Assembly: GCA_964652155.1 (NCBI GenBank)
Contig: CAZZBK010000071.1
Coordinates: 1-29,609, forward strand
Reading direction: 5' to 3'
Origin: CAZZBK01 sp964652155
GTDB taxonomy: Bacteria > Planctomycetota > Planctomycetia > Pirellulales > PNKZ01
Length of the DNA: 29,609 nucleotides
Under the pieces are notes generated by a model, which saw only the letters and a program-made list of their open reading frames with translations, did no database searches and was not told where the DNA came from. Below are positions 22,915 through 29,609 of this stretch, one piece after another. The stretch's first letter is position 1. Every line of letters starts with the position of its first letter. The position numbers and the translations under genes were made by a program.

Positions 22915-25900
22915 GTGAGCGTGCTTGGGTCCGATCGTTGGTTGCGCTGGCGAGGTCGCCTGACGGCTGTCACCATCTTGGGGCTGCTCGTCGCCCTGGG
23001 CGTGGTCGTCGCGGAACTGCAATCGTACCGCCAACGCTACCGCGCCTCGCGCGATCAGGTCGCCGGGTTCGAAGAGCTCTTGCTGCGGATGCGTTTTGAG
23101 CCCGCCGCGAGCCCCGCCGCCGAGGTCAAAACTCCCCCGCGGGTCCAATCGCCCGTGGCGTCGTCGGCTCCGGCCATTCCTTTGCCGACGCCGCTCCAGT
23201 ACACCGGCGAGCGTGCCCAGCTGCGCGACTTGCCCTATCCGTTCCAGCGCTTCGTCGCCATCTCGAATGACTCCGACAGCCTGACGTTCAAACATCGCGA
23301 GCAAATCTTTCGCTTGTTGCATGAGGAGCTGGCCCTGCCGCTCGGCGACCAGGTGTTTGTCTCCGGGGCCGAGCATATCGCGCTCGGGCCGATCGACTTG
23401 ATCGACCGTGACGGTTCGCTGAATTTCGAGCCGGCCGACTGGGACCACTTCTATCAATTCCTGGTCTGGCACCGTCGCGGTTGGATCGACTCGATCCACG
23501 GCTGGCATCCGCTCCCCTGGGTCTCGAATGACACGTCGCTCACGCTCTCAGCCGACACAAGCGAGCGCGAACGGAAAATCGCGCTCGCGCATGAGAACTG
23601 GCAGAGCGCAGAGCAGGCGTATGTCATTTTCGATTATCAACTCAGCGACCCCGCGGCGCGTTTCGAGTTGCTCTGCGACGGCGAGCCGCTTGCGATCCAC
23701 ACGCCGCCGACGATCGCCACCGCGCCCTTGCTCGACGACGTCTGGCAGAGTGCCTTTGTCGTGCTCCCCAAGCAGAACAAGCCCACGCTGACCGTGCGAT
23801 TGCTGAGCGAGGCCCAAGGGACGCTCCGGATTAAAAACCTGGCGGCCACGAATGTCGGTCGCGCTCGCATGGCCTGCGAGGCCGAGCTGCTCCGCCGTTA
23901 TCGAACGCGGTTCCTCACCTACACCGAGCATGGCAAGATCCGCCGCGAGGCCAGCCTGGGGACTGTGCTCGCCATGTACCCGCAGACCCGGCGTCCGTTC
24001 GTGGGTGACGACCCGCGCGGAGCACCGAACATGTACATGCTCGACGTGCTCGAAGGGCTCGGCGTGCGGTACATCAACTCCTCGGCCCGGACCGCCGGCC
24101 TCGAAGAGGCCCAGGTGAGCACGCAATGGGTACGACCGTTTTTGTTCAACGACCAGGTGCTGCGTTACGGCCTGGAACGATTCCTGGCCTCGCCGCGACA
24201 AGACGACCCAAGCGCCGCGAGTCAAGCCACGCTCGGCAGCATGTCGTGGGAGCCGTGGCTCGGTTTTCAACTCGACAAGCTCCGCACACGCAGCGTGTCG
24301 CTCGGCAGCGGTGGAGTCATTTACACGCATCTGGGCGTGGGCAACACGCAAGCCAACGGGCTCAGCGCGGACACGCTCCGCGAGTTTCGCGCGCTGGCCG
24401 AGGCCTATTACAACCACCGTGGCTCGTGCAAGCCGCATGAGCGCGCCTGGGTGGCTAGCCCCAGCGAAGTGGCCACCTTGGCCCAGGCCATGCACGCCGC
24501 CCGCGAGCATGTCCGTTACGACTCGGCGACCAATACCGTCGCCCTTCGCTCCTGGAGCGACCCGATCGCCCGGCAGGTCATTCCCACGCCGCTTTCACGC
24601 ATCAACGGCCTCGGCAATCTCACGATCTACGTGAACGACTCGGCCTCGGCCCGCGTGCTGGTCAACGATCAACCGTACTCGGTGTTCACGCGCAACGCGG
24701 CCGACTCGACCGGTCGGCAAAGCCTCACGCTCGTCGACGACAGCGAACCGACCATCATCGTCGGCGAGGTCGACTTGTACCAGCGGAGCGCCGAGTGCGT
24801 GAGCGAGCACGCCGAGTATTACTTCCGCAGTCGGGGCGGTTACCAGAGTGCCCATTGCGTCGAGCTGCACGCGACCGACAAGTCCGCCGCGCTCGACTGG
24901 CAATTACCCCCGCAGCCGCCACGGTCTTATACCCATTTCCGCTTTGCGTATCGCAAGACGAACCCTGAGTCGGTCGTGTCGCTTGAGTTGCAATTGAAAG
25001 ATGGCCCCGCGCTGCACATCAGCGAAGGAGCGCTCGCGGGCCCCGGCTGGAGCATCCCGCCGCGGCTCGACGACGCCTGGCACGATGTGGTGCTGCCGCT
25101 CTATGAGCTGACGCGCGGCGGCGAGTTTGCGCGACCGGCCGTCGGGACGATCGACAAGCTGCGGTTGATCGTCGACGGCGCGGCCGGCGACTCGGTCTTC
25201 TTCGACAACGTGCAGTGGCTCAGCGGCCAGGCGCATCCCATCTCGCCCGACGGCAAACATCTCATCGCGGGGCGCGTGACGCCGCCGCTCGACGGCGTGA
25301 CCGTGACATTGGAGGACGGCCCGCACAAGCACACGACGACCACGCGCCACGGAGTGTTCATCTTCGCCGAGGCCGTCGATCGCGGCTCGATCGTTAGCGT
25401 CTACGCCGTACCGGCCGACGGAGCCAAGCGCTTCCCGCTCACGGGCCGCGCGCTCGAAGTGGCTCGCGACGAGGTCGAGTTGTCGATCGACCTTAACGAC
25501 CTGCGGTTGTCGCAGTTGGGACAGAATTTGAAGTTCGTGCAGCAAGGTCCCAGCGAAATGACCGTCGAGGGGGGCGTGCGACTCAAGCGCAAGTCGATGT
25601 ACACCAACAGCGGCATCAAGGGGGCTCAGCAACAAGAGTGGTGCGTCACACAACAGGTGAACAACCTGGGTTTCCTCGACAAGGACCGTCGCGCGGCCAA
25701 CCCGGATGGCAACCGCCGCGTGCTGCTCCTTGGACATTGTGTCCCTTACGGTCACAGCATGGCGCGGCGCTATCAACTGCCCGTCGTGCTCGAAGACCTG
25801 CTGCGCCGTCGGTTGAATCAGGACGTCGAGGTGCCGCTGCTCGCGCAGCCGTGGGTGAATTTTGGCAAGTACGCGCCTTACATTCGCACCGCGGGACGCG

Positions 25901-26625
25901 CCCAGCACGCCGACGTGGCCTGCGCGTTGTTCTACGGCGGCAGCGAGATCGTCGAGGCCGACGCCGATTTGCTCGCCGAGCTCAACGAGTACGACCCCGA
26001 CCATTTGCCGCATCACGCCTTTCGCTCGCGCAGCGACGGTACGCTCGAAGAGGTCGCGGGGGACCCCGAGTATTTTTTGCACATCGGGCAAGACACCGAG
26101 CGGGCCAAAAAGCGGGCCGAAGAACGGAAGCAGGGGCCATTCTACCTCAACGGGCTCGACTGGAGCTCGCTGCTCTACCGCGAGCAATTGCCTGCCGAGG
26201 CGCAGCGGGCCCTGGAGCACTTCGAGCGTGTCGCGGCGCGATACCGTGACGAGTTCGCGCAAGACGGCACGCGCTTCATGATCGCCTTGCTGCCGGACTT
26301 GACCATTCGGCAGTTCCATCGCGCCCAGTGGAAGGATGTCGACGGGCAGCCGTGTCGACGCGAGTTGGCTGCCCAGCGGATGGAGGCGATGTGCCGCAGG
26401 CTGCGGATCGGTTTTGTCGACATGGCCCAGCACGTCGACGCGCACTATCCGAATCCGTATCTCTACACATGGCGCTATGACAGCCACGCCTCGCCCTACG
26501 GCATGCAATGGATCGCCGAGTCACTGGCCGAGTATTTGTTCGCGTCTCGCTTCGCGGCCGACCTGCCGTACGATGACCTGCACGGCCGCGAAGCGTTGGC
26601 CGCGAAACTCTTGCTGCGACAGTAA
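22915..26625 (+). CDS. Large membrane-anchored protein with substituted SGNH-hydrolase-like C-terminal domain
   Basis: Protein of 1236 aa from a GTG start with GAAGGGA seven to eight bases upstream. One transmembrane helix (about 16-34, ILGLLVALGVVVAEL) is followed by a short helical stretch and a Pro/Ala linker, so the bulk is probably outside the membrane. The N-terminal third (FVAISNDSDSLTF, then WIDSIHGWH) faintly resembles polysaccharide-deacetylase-type folds. The middle, about 570-860, looks like beta-sandwich modules. The last 330 residues have the layout of an SGNH hydrolase: NNLGFLDKDRR, LLLGHCVPYG where GDSxTxG is expected, FYGGSEI where GND is expected, and a closing DSHASPYGMQWIAE with Asp1189 and His1191. 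The nucleophile position is therefore Cys942. Its function is unknown; cell-surface glycan modification is one guess. Confidence 0.8.
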   Translation: MSVLGSDRWLRWRGRLTAVTILGLLVALGVVVAELQSYRQRYRASRDQVAGFEELLLRMRFEPAASPAAEVKTPPRVQSPVASSAPAIPLPTPLQYTGERAQLRDLPYPFQRFVAISNDSDSLTFKHREQIFRLLHEELALPLGDQVFVSGAEHIALGPIDLIDRDGSLNFEPADWDHFYQFLVWHRRGWIDSIHGWHPLPWVSNDTSLTLSADTSERERKIALAHENWQSAEQAYVIFDYQLSDPAARFELLCDGEPLAIHTPPTIATAPLLDDVWQSAFVVLPKQNKPTLTVRLLSEAQGTLRIKNLAATNVGRARMACEAELLRRYRTRFLTYTEHGKIRREASLGTVLAMYPQTRRPFVGDDPRGAPNMYMLDVLEGLGVRYINSSARTAGLEEAQVSTQWVRPFLFNDQVLRYGLERFLASPRQDDPSAASQATLGSMSWEPWLGFQLDKLRTRSVSLGSGGVIYTHLGVGNTQANGLSADTLREFRALAEAYYNHRGSCKPHERAWVASPSEVATLAQAMHAAREHVRYDSATNTVALRSWSDPIARQVIPTPLSRINGLGNLTIYVNDSASARVLVNDQPYSVFTRNAADSTGRQSLTLVDDSEPTIIVGEVDLYQRSAECVSEHAEYYFRSRGGYQSAHCVELHATDKSAALDWQLPPQPPRSYTHFRFAYRKTNPESVVSLELQLKDGPALHISEGALAGPGWSIPPRLDDAWHDVVLPLYELTRGGEFARPAVGTIDKLRLIVDGAAGDSVFFDNVQWLSGQAHPISPDGKHLIAGRVTPPLDGVTVTLEDGPHKHTTTTRHGVFIFAEAVDRGSIVSVYAVPADGAKRFPLTGRALEVARDEVELSIDLNDLRLSQLGQNLKFVQQGPSEMTVEGGVRLKRKSMYTNSGIKGAQQQEWCVTQQVNNLGFLDKDRRAANPDGNRRVLLLGHCVPYGHSMARRYQLPVVLEDLLRRRLNQDVEVPLLAQPWVNFGKYAPYIRTAGRAQHADVACALFYGGSEIVEADADLLAELNEYDPDHLPHHAFRSRSDGTLEEVAGDPEYFLHIGQDTERAKKRAEERKQGPFYLNGLDWSSLLYREQLPAEAQRALEHFERVAARYRDEFAQDGTRFMIALLPDLTIRQFHRAQWKDVDGQPCRRELAAQRMEAMCRRLRIGFVDMAQHVDAHYPNPYLYTWRYDSHASPYGMQWIAESLAEYLFASRFAADLPYDDLHGREALAAKLLLRQ

Positions 26626-26637
26626 TGGTCGCGCTCT

Positions 26638-28404
26638 CTACGACCCGCCCACGGGGCGGATGTTGAGGATCTTGCCCTGCGGTCGCACGTGATCGATCGA
26701 GACCGCCTCGGGCAGGGTGACCGTCGTGAGGTTGCCAGCCTCGTCGCGAACTTCGAGCCGCAGGAAAATCTTGCCCGGCACACGTGAGTCGAGCTTCCAA
26801 TCGTAGCGGCCGCTGTTCTCCAAGCCCGACGCGATCGGCGTCCAGGGACCGCTCGCGTCAGCGGCAAAGCTGAGCACGATCGGCCGCGCGCTCAGCTGCG
26901 CGTCGTAGGCCTCAAAGCGAATCGTGAGCACGCCGATGGGCCCTTGCGCCGCGTGGTCGATTGGGACCAGTCGGGCCGACGGCGCGACGGTGTCGACGCC
27001 GATCCAGACATCGGGCAGATCGCCACTTTGGGGCGTCGAGCTACGCAGGCCCGAGGCCGTCTCGACCACCATGCGGAAGCCGAACAACCCGTCGTCGTCG
27101 ACCACGATCAGGTAAGGACTGCGGCGGTCCTCATCCTCGCCCCGCTTGATCCAGGTGCGGCCGTTGTCGCGCGTGAGCCACAGTTCGACGCGGCCGACGC
27201 CCTCGGGCCCGACCTGCGACACGTCGTACTCCATCTCGAACCGCCGCGAGTTGATCATCCGCGGCTGCACTCCCGGCGGCAACCCACTCGCGGCGGGTCG
27301 CTCGACGATCGGCGGCATACTCGTTGGCGGCGATACGACGGCATTGGACACGGTGGTCGGCGGAGTCATCGGAAGCGGCGGCGGGGTCGGCAGCGGTTCG
27401 GCCTGAATGACCTCGGCAAGTGTTGTGGCCGGCGGCGCGGCCAATGGCGGGTTCGACACCGGCATCCCCGGAAGGCCAATGCTCGATTGAGATGGTAACT
27501 GCGGTGCCGGGAGCGTCGTCGCGGGTGGCGTGATGCTCGGCGAACTCGGGCTCGTCGGAGGCGCACTCACCGGACGTGCCGTGGTCGACACCTGAGGGCT
27601 GCTCGGAATTTGTGCGAGGGGCGGGGGCAGAGACTCGGCCGGCGGCGATGTTGGTGTCGTGTTCGGCGGCGTCGTCACGCGGTCATTGGGGTTGGACGGA
27701 CTAATCAACGGCGTGGTCGACGACTCGATGATCGCCTGCGCCGTGGCCGTGTTGCCCGCCAGGTCATGAATCTCGGCGCGCACGCTGGTGGCCTGTCCCA
27801 CCTCGGCCGTGACGACGCGCGTTTGGCCCGTGAACGACTCTTCTTTGCCGGGCGACGCTCGCTCGCGGACCAATGGCTCGGCGGCAATCGTGCGCCATTG
27901 CCCGGCACTCGTTTGAAACGTCAACTTGAGCGTTTCCGGGCTGAGATACCCATCGCTGGCGCTAACCCGCACGGTCAATTCGCCGCTCGAATCGCGTTGC
28001 GCGGCGATCTCGATTTGCGGCGGCCGCGTGTCGACCAGCACGCGCATCTGGGGCGATGGCGGTCCCTCGGGTCGCAACCGGCCGGTGAGGTCTTTGGTGC
28101 GTACCAGGAACCAGAACTCGCCGTCGTGTGGGGCGCGGAACTGAAACTCGCGGTTCTCGGGAGGCACGCGTGCTCCGAGCTGCCAACTCGCGCCGCGATC
28201 TTCGCTCACATGCAACTGCACCTCCGTCGCATACTTGGCCCCCTGCGGGACGCCATCGACCGTGAACGGGATGCGAAACGCATACTGCCGACTCATCACC
28301 AGCGGCAATGCATCGGTCGTCTCCTTTTGCCACGCCACGGCGACCGACGGACAGACCGTCCAGGCGAGCGCGAGCAATATGAGTGGAGCGACCGCTTGTC
28401 GCAT
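26638..28404 (-). CDS. Exported protein with duplicated beta-rich modules and a Pro-rich linker
   Basis: Secreted protein of 588 aa. It has a signal peptide (about 1-24, LILLALAWTVCPSVAVAW) and AGGA 10-13 bases before the ATG. The folded part falls into two similar halves, about 35-230 and 385-575. Each has a GxxW near its start, then DG followed by F-rich strands, a VDTxxP segment (124-129 and 470-474), and a closing D-AGN (214-218 and 554-558). The halves are joined by about 150 residues rich in Pro, Ser and Thr. Beta-sandwich (Ig/FN3-like) modules are likely, and a surface or periplasmic binding role is inferred. It converges on the SGNH-like gene with only 12 bases between the stop codons, leaving no room for a separate terminator. 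Confidence 0.85.
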   Translation of the reverse strand: MRQAVAPLILLALAWTVCPSVAVAWQKETTDALPLVMSRQYAFRIPFTVDGVPQGAKYATEVQLHVSEDRGASWQLGARVPPENREFQFRAPHDGEFWFLVRTKDLTGRLRPEGPPSPQMRVLVDTRPPQIEIAAQRDSSGELTVRVSASDGYLSPETLKLTFQTSAGQWRTIAAEPLVRERASPGKEESFTGQTRVVTAEVGQATSVRAEIHDLAGNTATAQAIIESSTTPLISPSNPNDRVTTPPNTTPTSPPAESLPPPLAQIPSSPQVSTTARPVSAPPTSPSSPSITPPATTLPAPQLPSQSSIGLPGMPVSNPPLAAPPATTLAEVIQAEPLPTPPPLPMTPPTTVSNAVVSPPTSMPPIVERPAASGLPPGVQPRMINSRRFEMEYDVSQVGPEGVGRVELWLTRDNGRTWIKRGEDEDRRSPYLIVVDDDGLFGFRMVVETASGLRSSTPQSGDLPDVWIGVDTVAPSARLVPIDHAAQGPIGVLTIRFEAYDAQLSARPIVLSFAADASGPWTPIASGLENSGRYDWKLDSRVPGKIFLRLEVRDEAGNLTTVTLPEAVSIDHVRPQGKILNIRPVGGS

Positions 28405-28684
28405 GGGATGCTTCCTTGCCCGGCCATCGAGTCGATGGTCGTCCGCTGTCGATACCTTGAGCGCAGTTAAAGTCTCTGCATTGGGTATCGGTTGGTCGTC
28501 CGGGCTGCTTGAAGCAGTTAAAACAGGCGTTGCAGCCAGGGGGGCTGGCGAAACTTTAATGCCTGCGGGCCTGGTTTTTCGCTCATCGAATCGGATGCTA
28601 GCGCCTTAAAGTTTTCGTGACAAGCGTACGACACCCGGTGTTTGCCGCGGGCCGGTAGCGGAAGCCCCGATCGGCATGACCATT
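28405..28684. promoter_or_regulatory. Upstream region with spaced direct repeats
   Basis: Region before the exported duplicated protein. Two copies of TGGTCGTCCG (28436-28445 and 28493-28502) are each followed by CTTGA and a GCAGTTAAA (to 28471 and 28523). A third, partial AGCGCCTTAAAGT lies at 28600-28612. Repeated spacing of about 55 bases suggests protein-binding sites or decayed repeats. I could not assign a -10/-35 pair, riboswitch or small RNA here. Confidence 0.4.
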
Positions 28685-28711
28685 AAAATCCGTCATTGAC
28701 AGACGGATTTT
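28685..28711 (-). terminator. Hairpin terminator candidate downstream of the aldolase gene
   Basis: AAAATCCGTC (28685-28694) and GACGGATTTT (28702-28711) form a perfect ten-pair stem around a 7-base loop. It lies 93 bases beyond the aldolase stop. The minus-strand RNA ends the stem in UUUU, as an intrinsic terminator would. It could work in both directions. Confidence 0.55.
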
Positions 28712-28713
28712 CA

Positions 28714-28800
28714 TGGGAAGGCGATGCAATCGAGGAAACGCTGAAAGCGCTCGCGCCCGACGAAGCGTACCGCTGGTGGACTATGTGGGGGCACGTTAAG
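28714..28800 (+). pseudogene. Possible coding remnant
   Basis: In the plus frame that includes 28717-28719 (TGG) the translation reads like real protein: SWEGDAIEETLKALAPDEA then YRWWTMWGH, with GC-rich third positions. There is no credible start codon or ribosome site, and the frame then runs into the antisense of the aldolase gene. It may be the tail of a lost gene. No family is recognised. Confidence 0.25.
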
Positions 28801-28803
28801 CGA

Positions 28804-29454
28804 TTATTTCGCCGCGCGTGTTTCGCTGACGATCTTCACATAGCTGCGTGCGAGCTGCTCGATGCGCGCCCAATCGCGATCGGCGACCGCTTTGGCCTCG
28901 ACCAACGAGCTGCCCAACCCCAACGCACACGCGCCGGCTTTAAGGAACGACGCGGCCGTGTCGAGGTTCACGCCACCGGTCGGCAGCAAGCGAATCTGCG
29001 GCAACGGGCCGTGGACCGCCTTGAGATAGTTGGGGCCGGTCAAATCCGACGGAAAGACTTTGACGATGTCGGCACCCGCCTGCCAGGCCATGACAATCTC
29101 GGTGGGTGTGAGCGCGCCGGGCAAACAGAGCTTGTCGTAACGGCGGCACATCTCGATGACCGAGACGTTGAGCGCGGGCGAGACGATGAACTCGGCACCG
29201 GCGAGCATGGCAATCCGCGCGGTCTCGGTATCGAGCACCGTCCCGGCCCCGAGCAGCACCTGGTCCCCCAGCTTGCTGGCCACCTCTTCCAACACGCGAT
29301 GCGCCTTGGGGACCGTAAAGGTCACCTCCATCACGTCAATGCCGCCGGCCAGCAAGGCCTGGCATACGTCGACGAGTTGGCTGCCGTCGGGCGCGCGAAT
29401 GATGGCCACGATGCCCGTGTTGAGAACGCGCTGCAAATGATTCTGCTTCGACAT
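28804..29454 (-). CDS. eda: KDPG / 4-hydroxy-2-oxoglutarate-type class I aldolase
   Basis: Cytosolic aldolase of 216 aa that cleaves 2-keto-3-deoxy-6-phosphogluconate or a related 2-oxo acid to pyruvate and an aldehyde. The Schiff-base lysine is Lys132 in DIVKVFPSDLTG. The general acid/base Glu43 lies in VMEVTFTVP. The GAGTVLD loop (69-75), VSPALN (91-96) and LLPTGGVN (157-164) are typical. The residue four after Glu43 is Thr, where the E. coli enzyme has Arg49, so the preferred substrate may differ and the gene symbol is by family only. The ATG at 29454 has AGGA 11-14 bases upstream. A dispersed 101-bp repeat begins 42 bases upstream. There are no Entner-Doudoroff partners in the window. Confidence 0.92.
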   Translation of the reverse strand: MSKQNHLQRVLNTGIVAIIRAPDGSQLVDVCQALLAGGIDVMEVTFTVPKAHRVLEEVASKLGDQVLLGAGTVLDTETARIAMLAGAEFIVSPALNVSVIEMCRRYDKLCLPGALTPTEIVMAWQAGADIVKVFPSDLTGPNYLKAVHGPLPQIRLLPTGGVNLDTAASFLKAGACALGLGSSLVEAKAVADRDWARIEQLARSYVKIVSETRAAK

Positions 29455-29495
29455 GACGAACGATTCCTGGGCGAAAGGGGGTTGAATAATGGGCT

Positions 29496-29596
29496 ATTGA
29501 GGTTCAGGTAATTAAGTTAACAGGACGACCAGCGAGAGTCCGTAAATACCGGCCTCGCGTTGCTCGGCCTATGAAGTTCATTGACTGAGGATCACT
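29496..29596. repeat. 101-bp dispersed repeat, copy 2
   Basis: Same length and orientation as 13679-13779, with about 14 differences by eye. The shared blocks include TTCAGGTAATTAA, CGAGAGTCCGT, and a 19-base identical run CCTCGCGTTGCTCGGCCTA. Its right end (ATCACT) has diverged from its left end (ATTGAG), so the inverted ends are better kept in copy 1. It lies just upstream of the aldolase gene and could carry or disturb its promoter. The last 13 bases of the window show nothing. Confidence 0.75.
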
Positions 29597-29609
29597 CGCC
29601 GCGCTGCGT

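Noticed and set aside
24904..26508. 534-aa antisense frame
   Set aside because: It lies opposite the SGNH-like coding region, which has a promoter, ribosome site and domain pattern. The antisense translation is Arg/Val/Gly-rich without motif.
28405..28684. Possible riboswitch or small RNA
   Set aside because: I looked for known aptamer cores and an extended stem structure and could not assemble one; only direct repeats are clear.
28696..29511. 271-aa plus-strand frame
   Set aside because: Most of it is antisense to the aldolase gene; only the first 30 residues look protein-like and are reported as a possible remnant.

Overview
The window is GC-rich, densely coding DNA that reads as a planctomycete (Pirellulales-like) chromosome segment. 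The case rests on family content: a cytochrome-c/DUF1549/DUF1553 protein next to a DUF1501 protein, a Tat-exported Gfo/Idh/MocA oxidoreductase, a large exported DUF4838-like protein, an FHA-domain kinase-like protein, and many exported proteins without assigned function. This is judged from sequence pattern only; no database search was possible.

Layout. (1) 89-5834, minus strand: a four-gene cluster in the order c-type cytochrome/DUF1549/DUF1553, DUF1501, small secreted protein, Tat-exported Gfo/Idh/MocA dehydrogenase. (2) 6102-10152, plus strand: a pair of exported proteins, one glycoside-hydrolase-like of 920 aa and one divergent Gfo/Idh-like of 425 aa. They converge on a 1058-aa DUF4838/GH67-like exported protein (10179-13355, minus). 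These two blocks look like extracytoplasmic carbohydrate handling, but no substrate can be named. (3) 13510-13582: tRNA-Lys(UUU) with a perfect -10 box. (4) 13775-16886, minus: a three-gene proton-translocating transhydrogenase operon (split alpha, then beta) whose two internal gaps are filled by mirrored heptamer repeats. (5) 17104-20954, minus: an FHA/zinc-ribbon/degenerate kinase protein, FabH, and a second, cytosolic Gfo/Idh oxidoreductase. (6) 20955-21387: a non-coding island with two large palindromic elements. (7) 21388-22689, minus: a PD-(D/E)XK-like protein with a C-terminal winged-helix-like region, and PyrE. (8) 22915-26625, plus: a 1236-aa membrane-anchored protein with a substituted SGNH-like domain, divergent from pyrE. 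(9) 26638-28404, minus: an exported protein with an internal duplication. (10) 28405-28803: non-coding, with direct repeats and a hairpin. (11) 28804-29454, minus: a KDPG/KHG-type aldolase.

The least ordinary material is the repeat content: heptamer arrays bordering start and stop codons in the pnt operon, two copies of a 101-bp element with imperfect inverted ends (one supplies the pntB stop codon), and a second palindromic element of about 101 bp. Among proteins, the notable ones are the SGNH-like protein with GHC in place of GDS, the kinase-like protein missing several catalytic residues, and the nuclease-like protein. No CRISPR array, insertion sequence with transposase, phage gene or toxin-antitoxin pair was seen. 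Most long antisense reading frames are GC-driven shadows.
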